Origin: Dasyornis broadbenti
Taxonomy: Eukaryota; Chordata; Aves; Passeriformes; Dasyornithidae
Assembly: GCA_013397935.1 (NCBI GenBank)
Contig: VZRN01001097.1
Location: forward strand, 248,180 to 312,179
Reading direction: 5' to 3'
DNA: 64,000 bases
Positions 24,561-37,600 of the stretch are shown here, piece after piece. Every line of letters begins with the position of its first letter. Position 1 is the first letter of the stretch. The position numbers and the translations under genes were made by a program. Below the pieces are notes generated by a model, which did not search any database, was not told the DNA's origin, and worked only from the letters and a program-made list of their open reading frames with translations.

Positions 24561-25299
24561 CCCAAAGCATTTGTTTATGGGCATTGCTGGAGTCAAGATA
24601 TCGTACACTTTATTATTAATTCCACACCCACCTCTGTTCTCACTATCCTGGACCACGACAACATGCTGGTACTGCTCCTCACTACTCCGCCTTGATATAG
24701 CATCAAAACATACTTGCTTCAGCTATTTGCTTTCAGATTAAACAATATTTTTAAAGGAGGAAATAGATTCATAAGCTAAGAACGAAACATGTTATTTATT
24801 TCATCAGTAACAGCAAAACCTAACAAGCATCAAACAAATTAATGAGACTGTTACAGCACAGTCACAAAATACAGAAACTGAGCCTGATCTGGAACTATGC
24901 ATCTCCATGAGCAATTCAAGTGAAGCACCAGCCACAAGAAGTTATTGTAAAAATCAAAAGAAAAACAGAAGTAAGAGTAGTTTAATCCAACTGTCTACAT
25001 TTCTTCCTTTAGCTTCAAAAAAGTGAGAAGATATTTTGCTTTTTCCCTGGTAACTATTTTTCACACTTTGCTCCAGTATTCTGATAATAAAAGTTACATG
25101 GATGAGGACAGAAACTCCCTTATAGAAAACAGATGTTTTACAGTTCATGTTTTCTGACTTCATTTAACATATTCACATTCCACTTTTACTATATGAATCA
25201 ATTTCCTTCTTTGTTTCCCAACCTGATCATTAAAAACAATAATCATAGGCATTTCCTACCTAAAAAAGCAGGAAAGGGGAATATACTATATTTTTAACG

Positions 25300-25313
25300 A
25301 AAAAAAAAAAAAA
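25300..25313. repeat. Poly-A run
   Basis: Fourteen A residues following TTTTTAACG. No adjoining LINE or SINE body was recognised. Confidence 0.9.
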
Positions 25314-28300
25314 TCACTGAAGAGATTTCACAATCATTTTCTAGTATTGCTGCAAGAGTATGATCTATTCAGCTATAAGCTAAATTGTGTATACACTATT
25401 GCAAGTTATAAAATTCCACAAATACAAACATTTTAATGTTTTAAACTATGTTGCCCAAAATTTATATTTCTAACAACCTAAATGATTTAAAAGGAAAATA
25501 AATAATAACTCAATCTTGTATTTCATTGCATTCATTTACAGTCTACAGAGAAAAAAAATAAATCAACATTCTTCTATGATAAAAGTACATCACAAAGAAA
25601 ACATAAATATGAAGAGGAGCCATGAACACAGAGAGTAAAGCAGATGCTATGAACAACACAAGGAACAGATGATTGGAACACTGAAGTGAAATATGGATAA
25701 GGCCAATGATTCTTGGAGCTCTGACTCAAGTATCCTTGTGGACATAGTTACAGCTCCCAACAAATGATGATATTGTCATAAGGAAGTAATGCCAGTTCTG
25801 GAAGGAATTCTAAGAAATTGTAATAAATTGCAGTCGGTTGGCTTTTGTTTCAGGATATAGCTGATGTTATATAGCAAAGTTCAAGAGAACATGTGTTCGA
25901 CAGAGGGGTCTGGGCAATAGCACTGCTACTCTGGTTATCATTTATATTTGTTAACCACAGTTTAATTTTTGTTTAATATTGTGCATGATTTTTACAGTGT
26001 GCTTTATTCATTTATAACACAGTAACTGATAAAAGGAGTTTTTCTTTTCCAGAAATGCAAGAAACAAAGGTAATGCCTTCAGCCTTAAAAAATTCTGATT
26101 ATAAATCAGAAACATATGGAAGAATGTTCATACAATCACTAGGTCATTTTTCAGCTGTCTCCATTTTGCAGCTGGTGGCCCTAACAGTGACCTAAATTAA
26201 TTTAATTCACTGAGCCTTGGAAATTGTTGCGACTTTCTGTAAAAATACTGGAGGTATTTATGCATAATTATTTCACCTCAAGTACTTTAGTTGGCGATTC
26301 TGAATCTGGATCAATGTCCTGTGTGTTCTCTCTAAGACATGATGACATTTATTTCACACTTAATTGTACCTCTGAACCCTCCTCCATCCCTCAAGGATGC
26401 TGTGTTGAAATAGACTTTGCTTTACACAACAGTATCTCCTTCAGTCCTCAAACCAGCAAACAAACCAGGAGATTGCTCCCTCCTCCCTTTGGGATACTTT
26501 TAGTACCCAGAATAAATGCAACCCCATCATAAGCACTGGCAATTAAACTGCCTTAAAACAATTTTTACTCCCTGTATCAGGACCTCAGCAAAAAGCAGAG
26601 GGGGATGCAGGAGCCAGAGAAATTTTATATCGCACATTTTTGCGGCAGCAGCAAAGAGATAAAAGTTCTAGACAGTAGAATTAATCCCACACAAACATCA
26701 AGGAGAAAAGGCCTGTTTTGTAGAAAATAAAACTTGTGTAGAGAACTATTCCAAAAAGTTATTTCTTTTAGGTTACAAAATAATAAAAATAGAACCATTG
26801 AGTTCAGTTTTAGCATCACTTAACGCTTCTGCACTCTTTTTATCAGTAAATCTGTGTCTCACTGCTTGCAGATTATTCTGTACATGTTATCAGGCTGGTG
26901 CAATAACTGTCTTTTCCTCTATAAAACCTTTTCCTATTATAAAGACTCCAATCCAGAACAGCTGGTCAACATTGTGAAGTGCTTAAATCACACTCTGCAC
27001 AAGAGTTATGCCAAGGAACCGTGAAGATGTTACCTTCCACATGGAGCAAAAAATACCACACAAAAGAAAATTCAGCATTGTGCCCAGGTCTATAAATGCC
27101 TGGGAATCTTTAAAAGCTTTCTCACTTTGTCCCTACCTCATGTCTGTCCCACACAAATGCCTGGCCAAGAGAAGACACTGACTTTTGAGCATTCTGTTTA
27201 AGTGATTCCCAGCATTCACCATAAGCACAGGTCAGCTGACCAATAACCCACACTATTTTTTTCCAAGAACACTTAAAAACAGTAAAAACTCAAACTACAG
27301 AACTTCATTGTCCTTTAGAGATTATGATACAAGAGGAAAGCCAAGGTCTTTAAGCAACTGCAAAATACACTTTCTTTGCCTAAATATATAACAAACCTGA
27401 GTTATTAAAAAAAAAAAATTCTCATCTTTGGTTTATTTCATAAGGAATATTTTGACAGCAGCTTTATGGGACTCTCCCTAGTGCTGCCTCATAGCCCTAT
27501 TAACCCTTGCGCCCAGGGATAAGAACCTATGTTTTTTTCTCCCCATTTTTCTTTTCCAATATTTTGCCTCCCATTGCACAACCACAAGTATTTATATAGG
27601 CAGTGCCAGCCCCTGCTCCCATGGAATTCCTACAGGCACTTTGGAGAAGTCATTTCCAGCCAGTCTTACGCAGAGGAAAGTCTTCCCCTGTCTTTATTGA
27701 CGTATAAAGCACTAAATACTAGATTCTTTCCCAGATGTTGAAGATTTAGTCAGCAACGTGTAGTTTGGATAGTTTGATAGTACCCTCATTTCTGTCTTGC
27801 TCTCCAATGTTTTTCCTGTCTCTGCCATCCATACTCATCCAACTTCTCACTTTTTCTCTCCTAAAAACTCTTTATTCTTCATTGTAACATGACAGAAGGC
27901 AACCCTGGGGAACAAATTTTACACCTACTCTGCATGCAATCTTTTTCACCTAAAGTTAAGATTTTCTGACAGCAGAATCCAGAGTCCCTGGTAGACTGGC
28001 TTAGGTTCCACCCACTACAAGAAAAGAAGTCTTGGGGTTCATTTACACCTTCAGCTACATTTTACATCCTTATCAAATTACAGGGAAATGACTACTGTTC
28101 AAATTGAAGCCATGAATCCATGTCAACAAAATTGGCAAAAATAACCATTTCAAATGCCTAACATTCCAAGTGAAACTATTTTGTGGGGAAATCAGTCGGT
28201 GCAAATCAGGTATCACAGGGAAATCAAAAACCATACCATGAACGCATGATCAAGGCCTTCTTCAGAAACTGGAGCTCAGTGAGTTAACAACACAGCAGGC

Positions 28301-31300
28301 TTAAGTTTCCAGAAAAGAAGCCACCTTCCAAATACATAGAACCTTGTAACCAGAGTCCAAGCAACACGCACTTATACATCCAATTTCCAAGCACTAATGG
28401 TGCCTAGAAAGCACTCTCTGCTTGCCAGGGTATTTCCTGTGAGCTCCCCTACTGCCAGTGCATACAAACCACATATTTCATCTCACATGATTTGGATATT
28501 GTGGTTATTTCCAGTCACTCCGAGCAGGAATAAAGCAATACTTGCCTTCCTTGTTTGCAACCACTTGTACCATCCCCACCCCTGTGCTGATCAGAGCATC
28601 TGGTACATGCTCAGGTAAAAACTGGTTTTATCTGACATTATTTGCTGATATATTTGCTTCTTCCTGACACAAGAGATGACAAGGCAGACAAAATATGGGA
28701 CAAGACCACTTCTTTACTTGGCACTGCAAGTTACCCTTTGATGACATCATGCCAAATGAACTACTTAACATCTCACTCTTTGAACATATTTGTAAGGAAG
28801 CATTAATGAGTTTCTGAGCAGTGCTTGTATTACAGTGAGTACACACAGCATGACCTTTTTGTGATAAGCACACAACTGAAATCTTGTGACCCTGATGAAC
28901 ACAGACTTTTCACGTTTTGTGCAGAAGCTGTTCCTGAAATTGTCTAACAATTGCCTCTTCTCCTCTTGAAGCAAACAAGAGTTTCCTTGGATGAAGACTT
29001 CCTACATTTTCAAGGCCACATTTATCTAGTAATTTTCCCTCATTTTTAAAGCTCTCATATATAAGGAAAAGATAAAGCTATTCCTAAGACGTTCCATGTA
29101 CACAGCTGTGAAATCTAGGATTTCAGTACTTAAGAAATAAATTATCATAAGAATATAACAAATATATTTAACATTTATCTCTCGCTTTCAGCTTCAATAC
29201 TTAATGCATTTTGTCCCTTAGAATAGTTATCCTTTTATTATTCAGGCATTGAAAACAGTTGGATGCCCCAGAGACAGAGGAAATGTTAACCTGGATGTTT
29301 GGCAGAGGGGTGACAGCTGGAAAGGGTAAGTAAAAAGCAGAGCTGTGTCATTACTTCCCAGACGTGCATGAAGCCAGGAGGGATGGGTGAGATGGTACTG
29401 ACACTGCAACTTATTTAACCATTTCCAAACTCCTGGTGTCCTTATTGTTCCAGCAGAATAGCATCCAATGGGATTCAGGGCCCAATTTCCATTATTACTG
29501 AGTCACTTCACATCTCCATTGTATCATTCCAGCTTTATCCTAGAGCAAGCTTCAAGTCCTAATGATCACATGGTTAAATTTGCATATGAACTAAACTACA
29601 AATACTTTTATAAAATCTTAATGGCTTTGGTAGCATTATAAACCCAAAAATGATTTTAGAGAGCAACTGGCTGTAGTCACTCTCCAATCTGCAGATCTAC
29701 TACAGACATTTGGCTGCTAAACAAGGCAGCACTTAAAAAGAAAACTAAACCAAAAGGTCCACAGTTTATCACCAATATTACTCTAAAAAAAAAAGAAAGA
29801 AAGAACAAAGGTATGACTATAAAAGAGAAATGTAAATCTGGATATATTCCCACAAGATTTTATTGCTACATAGTTTTTAAAGACTTGAGAAAGCTACTCT
29901 ATAAACTTTCAAAGTTGGTCATCTGTCTCCCATTGTGCTGACTGCCAAAAATTCATAATGAGGAAAAGGATGGGGGAGGAAGAATTGCATTACAAATCCA
30001 GAAAACTGCTGCTCATAGTTCAGATGGAAATTCTACACCTGGACAGCATTTACTGAGTTATCTACAGAACTGAAACAGAACTTTACTCAAAGCAAGTATT
30101 TCTCGTGAAACCAGTTCTTTCAATAAACTGTCTAGCAAGTCAATTAATGAGGCATTTAGACATTGATTGTCTAAAAATCTCAACACAAACACAAGAAGTT
30201 CCAATGAATATTTTTCCAGAACTCTTCAGACTGAAAAGTTTCCATTTCATAGATAGGTGAAACTTCTCTAAACACATACAACTTGTAATAAAACATTTTA
30301 CTATTCACAAAATGTGACTAATACAACAGACGTGTTTTGGCTCTACCTCTGTCTCAGAAAGCAGCTGCTTTGTCTCCTAGCTGCAGCATTTCACAAAATG
30401 GATAACACATGCCTTATTAGAGACCTCCGATTTGCACCATTAAAATATGATTTACAGAAAAACCTTTAGCAAGTATAAAGACTAAATCACCCCAAAGCAG
30501 AAAGCTGCCATTTTAACAAGGAACACCAAAAGGAGGATGAGCTACACAGGCTTAGCATTTGCAAATGTTATGCAAAGTACAACCCCCTGCTCCAGGATAT
30601 TACCTCTCACCCTGGGGAGAGAATGCTGGCAAAGCATTTATACCCCATGGAAAGCACTCTTCAGGCTGTCAAACTTTGAGAGAGTATTCATTTCAACAAT
30701 TTGGATGTAATTCATGACTTGAACCTAAAGTACATTGACAAAAGAGTAACTATAGATAAGGATATCTGGTTTTTTCACTGAAGAGCTTGGAATCTGCATA
30801 AAAGGTAGGTGGACTTCTTTCCTAAAAGTATATTAATCTAGAGCTTAAATAAAACTACAGTAAAGAGGAAGAAAACACAAATATTTATTTTTTAGAATAT
30901 TGCATGCATATTTTTAATGTTTCAAAGATTATGCTTGCAGCCTCTTCCCCCTTTCCTGCCTGAGAAGTGCACGACCTGTAAAATACTGAGGGTATTAAGT
31001 TACCTTCTCTTCTTTAGTCTCAAATGCAAAAGACAATGAGAAGTTATTGTTATAGAGCCTTTAGGTTTGAAAATCCTTATTTTGACAATCAAGAAAAATG
31101 CATTTGAACCTCTCATATTTTAATTAGTTCACCTACATACATGCCAAATGTTTCATAAATTTACAAAATTCTCCTGCTTTTAACAAAAATAACATACTGG
31201 GAAACAAACAAATGCAATTAAGATAATATCTTCCTTATTAGTTGGAAAATATTTATTATTTCCCAGTTTCTTCTAATGTTAAAAACAAGCTTTATAAAGT

Positions 31301-31425
31301 TAGAGTCTAATTAAAGGATATCAAGAGTTAAAAGTTGTTCCATGTTCCTTATGTGTTAGAAATCCCTGCCAACAAGTCCTCTAGGCTTTAAATATTGTTT
31401 TGACGGATTGCACTTTCATTTCCAG

Positions 31426-31678
31426 TCCCAAAGAAAGTGTTCTCCAGAGTCCAGGCACGAGCAGATCTTCACCAGCTCACTGAAAGCCACATACATTGTT
31501 CTGGGTGAGAATGGAGACTTTGCAGGCTACTTTTTTTTTGTTTGTATTTGTACCTTTGGTAAATTCAGCACCACCTCTACAGCAAGAATCACTCCAGTTT
31601 TATGAGTATGATTCAGATGTTTCCATGGGAAGCCTGACCCAACAAGATTATGAAATGCAATCCAAGGATATAATAAAG
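31426..31678 (+). CDS. OGN: OGN first coding exon
   Basis: The acceptor TTTCATTTCCAG ends at 31425. There are 85 bases of 5' UTR, then the ATG at 31511 and 56 codons ending KDIIK in phase 0 before GTATTC. It carries the signal peptide and the tyrosine-rich segment. The acceptor indicates at least one non-coding exon upstream. Confidence 0.9.
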
Positions 31679-34600
31679 GTATTCTATTTATATTTTCATT
31701 TTAATATTTTGAACTGCTAAGCATTATATGAAAAAGGTGTTATGTGCATGCATGTGAGTTTTATGGAAATGTCTTAGAATATAGGAAAACATACAATGGG
31801 TTCAGACACAGGGAAAGCCACTCAAACTAAAACCACAAAAATATTGCCCTTGCTACAGTCTGAGTAAGCCACAGAAGGCAGGCTTGCACAAATAAGGCTA
31901 AAACATCATTTTAATTCTGCTGTACTTATGTGCCTACAGCCATAAGTTTCAAGAATAGGATATATTAATTACTAGCTCAACAGTTTGAACAACATTGTAT
32001 GAACTCAGTAAAGTTGCTTAAAAACAAGGAAAGTGATTTATTTTTTTTAATGTCAAAGTAATAATTGGAACTCCACATTTTATTGAACATAACCTGTCAG
32101 TATAAACCACAGTTTCTCTTTGACTTGCCAAACTATCAAGTTTCTTGCCTCAGTTTTTCAGGGGTGGGTGGTTTTGGTTTTTTACAACTCAACAGTTCAG
32201 CAGTCCTGACGTTCTACGGAATGTCCAGTGCTGCAGGAGTCACCTGCACTATTAACACTCTGAGGGGCTTAGTAAAGAGAATATTCCCTGTATTTCAGTG
32301 CACTCACCAGCATCTCCAAACAATGTTTTTGCTGGGCACTCCGCATTCCTGCCTCTTAATTTCAACACAAAAGCAGAAGACACAGAGCCATGGGAGAATT
32401 AAGTGAAGTGCCACAGCTGCCAGGGACAGTTACAAACCTCACAGCTCTATTGAGACCTAACCAGTACACATATCAAGAGGAGATAAAACACTGATCAGAG
32501 AGAAAAGCCAGCAGCAATTGTCCCAGAAGCGGTTGCCAAGGAAAATACCACAGCTCCAAACCAAGTGGTAACAGCCCAGTATGAAAAGCTCAAGTAGATT
32601 TTCATTAATATTAACTGTATTTGCTACAATAACTTAGTCTTATTTTTCTTGCTTATCAGACAACAGCAAAAGATAGTAAGTAAAAATTTGCAGTGCAAAT
32701 ATAGAAAAGTCGCTTTTGGATACCTTTTGAATATTAGCCAGTTCTACCTAAATTACAGCTTTCCACTGTTCAACTAAAACAAACAGCTACATATTTATAT
32801 CAAAGAAATATCATATTTAAAAATACCTTAGACATCTGCCACAGTGATGAATTAACATACTTTCATAAACCCATGAAAAAGGCACTGTATAAATGGCTCT
32901 TAACTAATTGGTGACTATCCACTCAGAACTGAGTTTTTAAAAAATAATAAACCTGCTAACTTTAACCAACTAGGCACAGAATCAGATGACACACCTTAAT
33001 AAATTGTTTGCAGAAGACTGCTGCTGTTTCAGTAAAGGAACAACAAGGAGTATACCTACGTGGAAGTGGTGCCAACAGATGTGCCACAGACCAATCAAAG
33101 TCCTCCTGGCAGTGCTATAAGCTGGAGGTCTTCCAAAGGCCAACAGTTCTGCTTAGGATAATTCTAGGAATGTAGTCGGTCATTATTTCCATCAGGTCAG
33201 CTCTCCATTGACATGTTTTCATTGCAAAATAATAAATGAGTTCCTTATGTGCAACAGCTACGTCAATACAAGTGCCAGTGTTCCCAGTTTAAATCATGGG
33301 GAGCACAAACAGATCTTCTATTCATTTATTGCACAGATTCTACTCCCCAAATATTCCAAGTGTTAACTGGAACTGAAATGCACGCCAAACATTTCCTCAA
33401 GCATGCCCAGTCAGAAATCTCTTGCATACAAACTTAACTCCTCGCGGTATGCTTGAACACACAGAAAAAAGATTTTTACTAAAAACACCAGAAGTTTATT
33501 ACTATGATTATTTGAAACCACAGCCACCCCAGTCTTGAATAAAATTTTAGCAATTTAAACCACAAAATCTTAATTTCCACAAGAGAACAGAACGACCCAA
33601 TTAGATGCTGTCTCACATCTGGATTAACTCACTTCGTTGAATATAAACTGCCAGCTTTATAGATCTTCGTGTTGTAAGATAAATCACTTATTTTGCAGAA
33701 ATTTGAGGATGGTTAAAATATTTACATGTAAAGTGTCAGTGTGACTTTGTATGGGTAATTCTCGTCTGTGAAGTGCAAGAGACAGGTGGAATTTAAGTAT
33801 GGGAGTAGGCCAATATTCCTTCAGTGCATTCCTTACATATGCAACTAATGAACATGTGGTTATAATCCAAACAATCTTCTGCACTAATTCTCTATGGTTA
33901 GGAATTTTTAGAGCTGATCAGCAAATACTTTTTAATTTCAGGAATTTAATGGTATTCTGCAAATGACCAATTTTCATTTTTTGTGACATTTCCTGCTGGC
34001 AGAGATCAGTGGTACATTGCATTCGGCTAAAAAGCCCCGTGCAGACTCTTCGATGGCTCAAGTAGGGACTGTGCTGGAAATCAACACCTGGGACAGATCA
34101 GCTGTGCCAGCAGATGTTATTCAGTGTCCCTCAGGAGCCAAACCAGCTGCAGCCATACAAGTGCAGCTGTCCATTACCAGTCCACGCACTCCGAAGTCTC
34201 TACTGGCACAGACACCTCAAGGTCCACATCTCCATGTGCCTAATCACCACACCTATATGAGCTATATCCTTGTGCAGAAAGCTTCTGTAAGATTTGCTGT
34301 TGAGCTGACAGCCCCAGGTTCCCTCCATCCAGCATGGCCAAACTGCTGCCAGCATCCTGAGAACCTAAAACTTCACTAGGGCAAACCAACCCAGCCCAAA
34401 CAAGAGCCAGAGTCTGGAGAGGCAGACGCAGGGAAGAGCCAAGGGACGGATGATTCACAGGCTAAAAAGGGGTCAAAATGAGAAACAAATATCTTGGCCA
34501 GCCTCTGTCAGGCTTTCTGTCAAGCCTGAGGGGTTTGTTTTGCAGAATACAAAAATTCCCACAGTAAAGTATACGCAAGCAACTAAATACCAAATAAAAC

Positions 34601-37600
34601 ACAGTATCAGAAGTAGCTTGAAAGCTCTTACTTGCACACTGCTCTTGCAGATGAGCTACCTGTATGCCTGAAGGAGGGGAGAATGGGGGGATTAAAAAAA
34701 CTGAAAGGGGTTCACTTGTCAGCACTCCCAGTGTGCAAAGAGCTCTCCAACAGAGCACTGTGCTCCTGCCAGGGACTGATCTTTATGCACATTTAAAGTA
34801 AAACATCTTCCACATCTCATAATGTTCTCTCCTGCATGTGTTTCCAATAGCCACGCGCACCAAAAAACATTTTGTCTTGTTCTGTCCTACAAATATTCCC
34901 CATTAAAAAAAAACAAAAAACCACCCCAAACAAATGATGCAAGCCAAGAACAACCTGAAAACCTGTAAACTTTAATACATGCAAATCACAGTATAAGCCA
35001 TTGTATCTATACTATAATTATAGTAATAATAGGTAATTCTCTAAAATTCCTCCAGTATCCAATAAAAGCCTGACTACTGTTCCCTGCATCACTGAAGGCC
35101 CTTTCTGTTAGCAGCCCACACCTTAAAACAGACATACATGCAGTATTACTCAATTTCAGCCAATACTTGCAAGGAATTGTTTATAAACTAACTTGTCCTG
35201 CAATTGAAAAGATGCAATGAATGTCTTCAGGAGGAATTGTGAATAACTTTAAATGCAAGGATCTCTCAGTCTTTTTACTGAGAGGAACAGTAACAACAAC
35301 AACAAAAACAACAACAAAACAACCTATACTCACAAGAATCATATTGAATGTTGCATGATATGCAAAATATTGATCTTCAAAACTCCAGTGTTTGTAAACA
35401 CCCACCACTTACATATTCCTTCCCACTATGTAGTCTGTATTTTCTATTTTCATTTTGTGTCTACTGTTCTTTCCTAAAGAACTTGCATTTTCTAAAGAGC
35501 ACTGGCAGTACCTTCCCTTCTTGCCTTTCAAAGTGAATAGTTCATGTGTAAAAGTGACAATACATCATATCAGTCACCCAAGAAATATGGGTATTTTAAA
35601 AATTGAGTGCCACAAGCAGTTATTGTAGGAAGTTGTAGTTGTAGGAAGCTTGCTTTTAAAAGATGTTATTTCAGCTCCTTGTAACGCTCTGTGGCTTTTT
35701 GGGGTTTGTATTTTAAAGTAACATTTGCTCTCTCACAAAGGATGGAACAAATGTTTCTCTTGACACTTCCCTAAGACTGCAAAGGGATGACAGCCAGCTC
35801 GATGTCCCACCAACAAAGGATACCAGTAAGTTAACTAATATAAATATTGTCATGTCTAAGTTCTCCAAAAGAACATATTTTAATATGCAGATCTAATGTG
35901 CAAAGGATGACAAATGCTATAGAATTAATCTTTTCATTTATGAATATCTTTCATATCTCCTGTGGAAAATCTTCTAACTTCTGATGAAGGAGGCTGAAAA
36001 ATTTAAAGGATCCTCAGGTAAACTCTGAAAATACAAAGCACAGCTTGTAAGAATCCCTATAGACTTACCCAGTCATATTTGCCATTGAGATGTACCCAAG
36101 TTAAATAAGTTAGGCAAGACAAACAAGAAAAACAAAATACACTCCCCAGTAGGTTCCACAGTTTAACTAAATGATGATGAAATATGATGTGCTTAAATTA
36201 TTTCAATAGATTTCTGTGAAGAAGTGACTAATTCTCAAGGTTTACATCTGATGATCAGGGAGGTCAATGTTGAAAATACATCAGGAACATTCTTCACTAG
36301 CCAAAGTTTCCTACAGGCTCTGAGGTACATGTCCAGATTTCTCCTAACAAGCCCTGATGCTCTCTACACATGAAAGGAACAAAGTTTCTCTGCCAAACAG
36401 AGCACTGAGAAAGATACACTTATTTTGTGTGTCTGTGACCTCAACTTCCAAAAATAACTGATGATTCAGCAAGACTAGCGGACTGTCAGTCTACACCAAA
36501 GTGTTAATTCAAGGTTAATTATTGGCAAACAGCACTTGTCACCAAGTCCCTGTCAAAAGCTGAACAAGTCTCCAAGAACATCAGCACTTCTAGACAGACA
36601 AGCATAAAAACTGCTGCCTTTTAAACAGTGACAACATTGTTTGACAAACATTTTCCTTTTCCTACAAGAACATATGAAAAACAAACCAATAAATTAAAAA
36701 ACCCCAAACAAATGGGGCAGTGCTCTGAAGCCGAAAAATGATGATATTCACAAAGCTAAACCTCAAAGTCTTCATTCTGTTCTCTGCAGTACTGCTGTAA
36801 GAAAGAGAGAATTACTGTTATGTACTGGGTTGGCATCCCAGTATTGACCAGCTGGAGTTCTCTAACTCCTCACGGGTTCTAGAAGATCCTATTTTGTTAT
36901 GTAGTGACAACTACCCAGTGAAATGACCCTGCTGTCTGCACTGCAGACAGACCAGGGTGGAAGCCAGCCCAAAGCCTCAAAATATAGAAAACAAAGCACA
37001 GGACACAGCGTTGGTGACAAAACTGGATTCAAAGCCACATTCACTATATATATTTGAATATTGCCGGCATAAAAGATTAAAGCCAAGCAGAAATTACGGA
37101 TACTTTACTAATGTCCATGAGGAACAGGACAAGCCATATTGGTCTTAAACTCTATTAGAAAAAGCTTCTCTCTTTACTTAAACAATAGCTGTAAAAATAT
37201 CCCAGGATAAAATGGGTAGAGATTGTCCACAGGGTTCTAAGCAACCTGGTCTAGTGGAAGGTGTCCCTGTTGGTGTCAGGGGGTTGGAACGAGACTGTCT
37301 TTAGAGTCTTTTCCAACGCAAACCATTCTGTGGTTCTGTAAATATAGTATAAAAGCATAATGCTGGAGTTTTTATCAAAAGGGCTAGACAAAATAGTAGT
37401 TAGGAATAACACAGCATAAATAATGTGTGACCTGCTAGAAATGCTCCAATGCAGTTATGGTACCAAATCTGTGCACTACCAGGTGTTTCTCCTTGTGGAT
37501 TTCTGTTTTCTAAAGAATGGTTTCAAATGTGATATTTAACATGATCACAGACTTGCAGCTGTCATAGTCACAATAATCTTAGGCAACTAAAAACTTAAAC

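Larger units (their letters stand above)
21366..31425. other. OMD-OGN intergenic region (also CENPP intron)
   Basis: Ten kilobases of AT-rich non-coding DNA. Apart from a decayed CR1-like stretch near 23.5-24.6 kb and an A14 run at 25300-25313, I see no gene or recognisable element. The non-coding first exon and promoter of OGN should lie toward the right end; a donor-like AAAAG/GTAGGT near 30804 is one weak candidate. CENPP antisense transcription should cross it. Confidence 0.5.
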
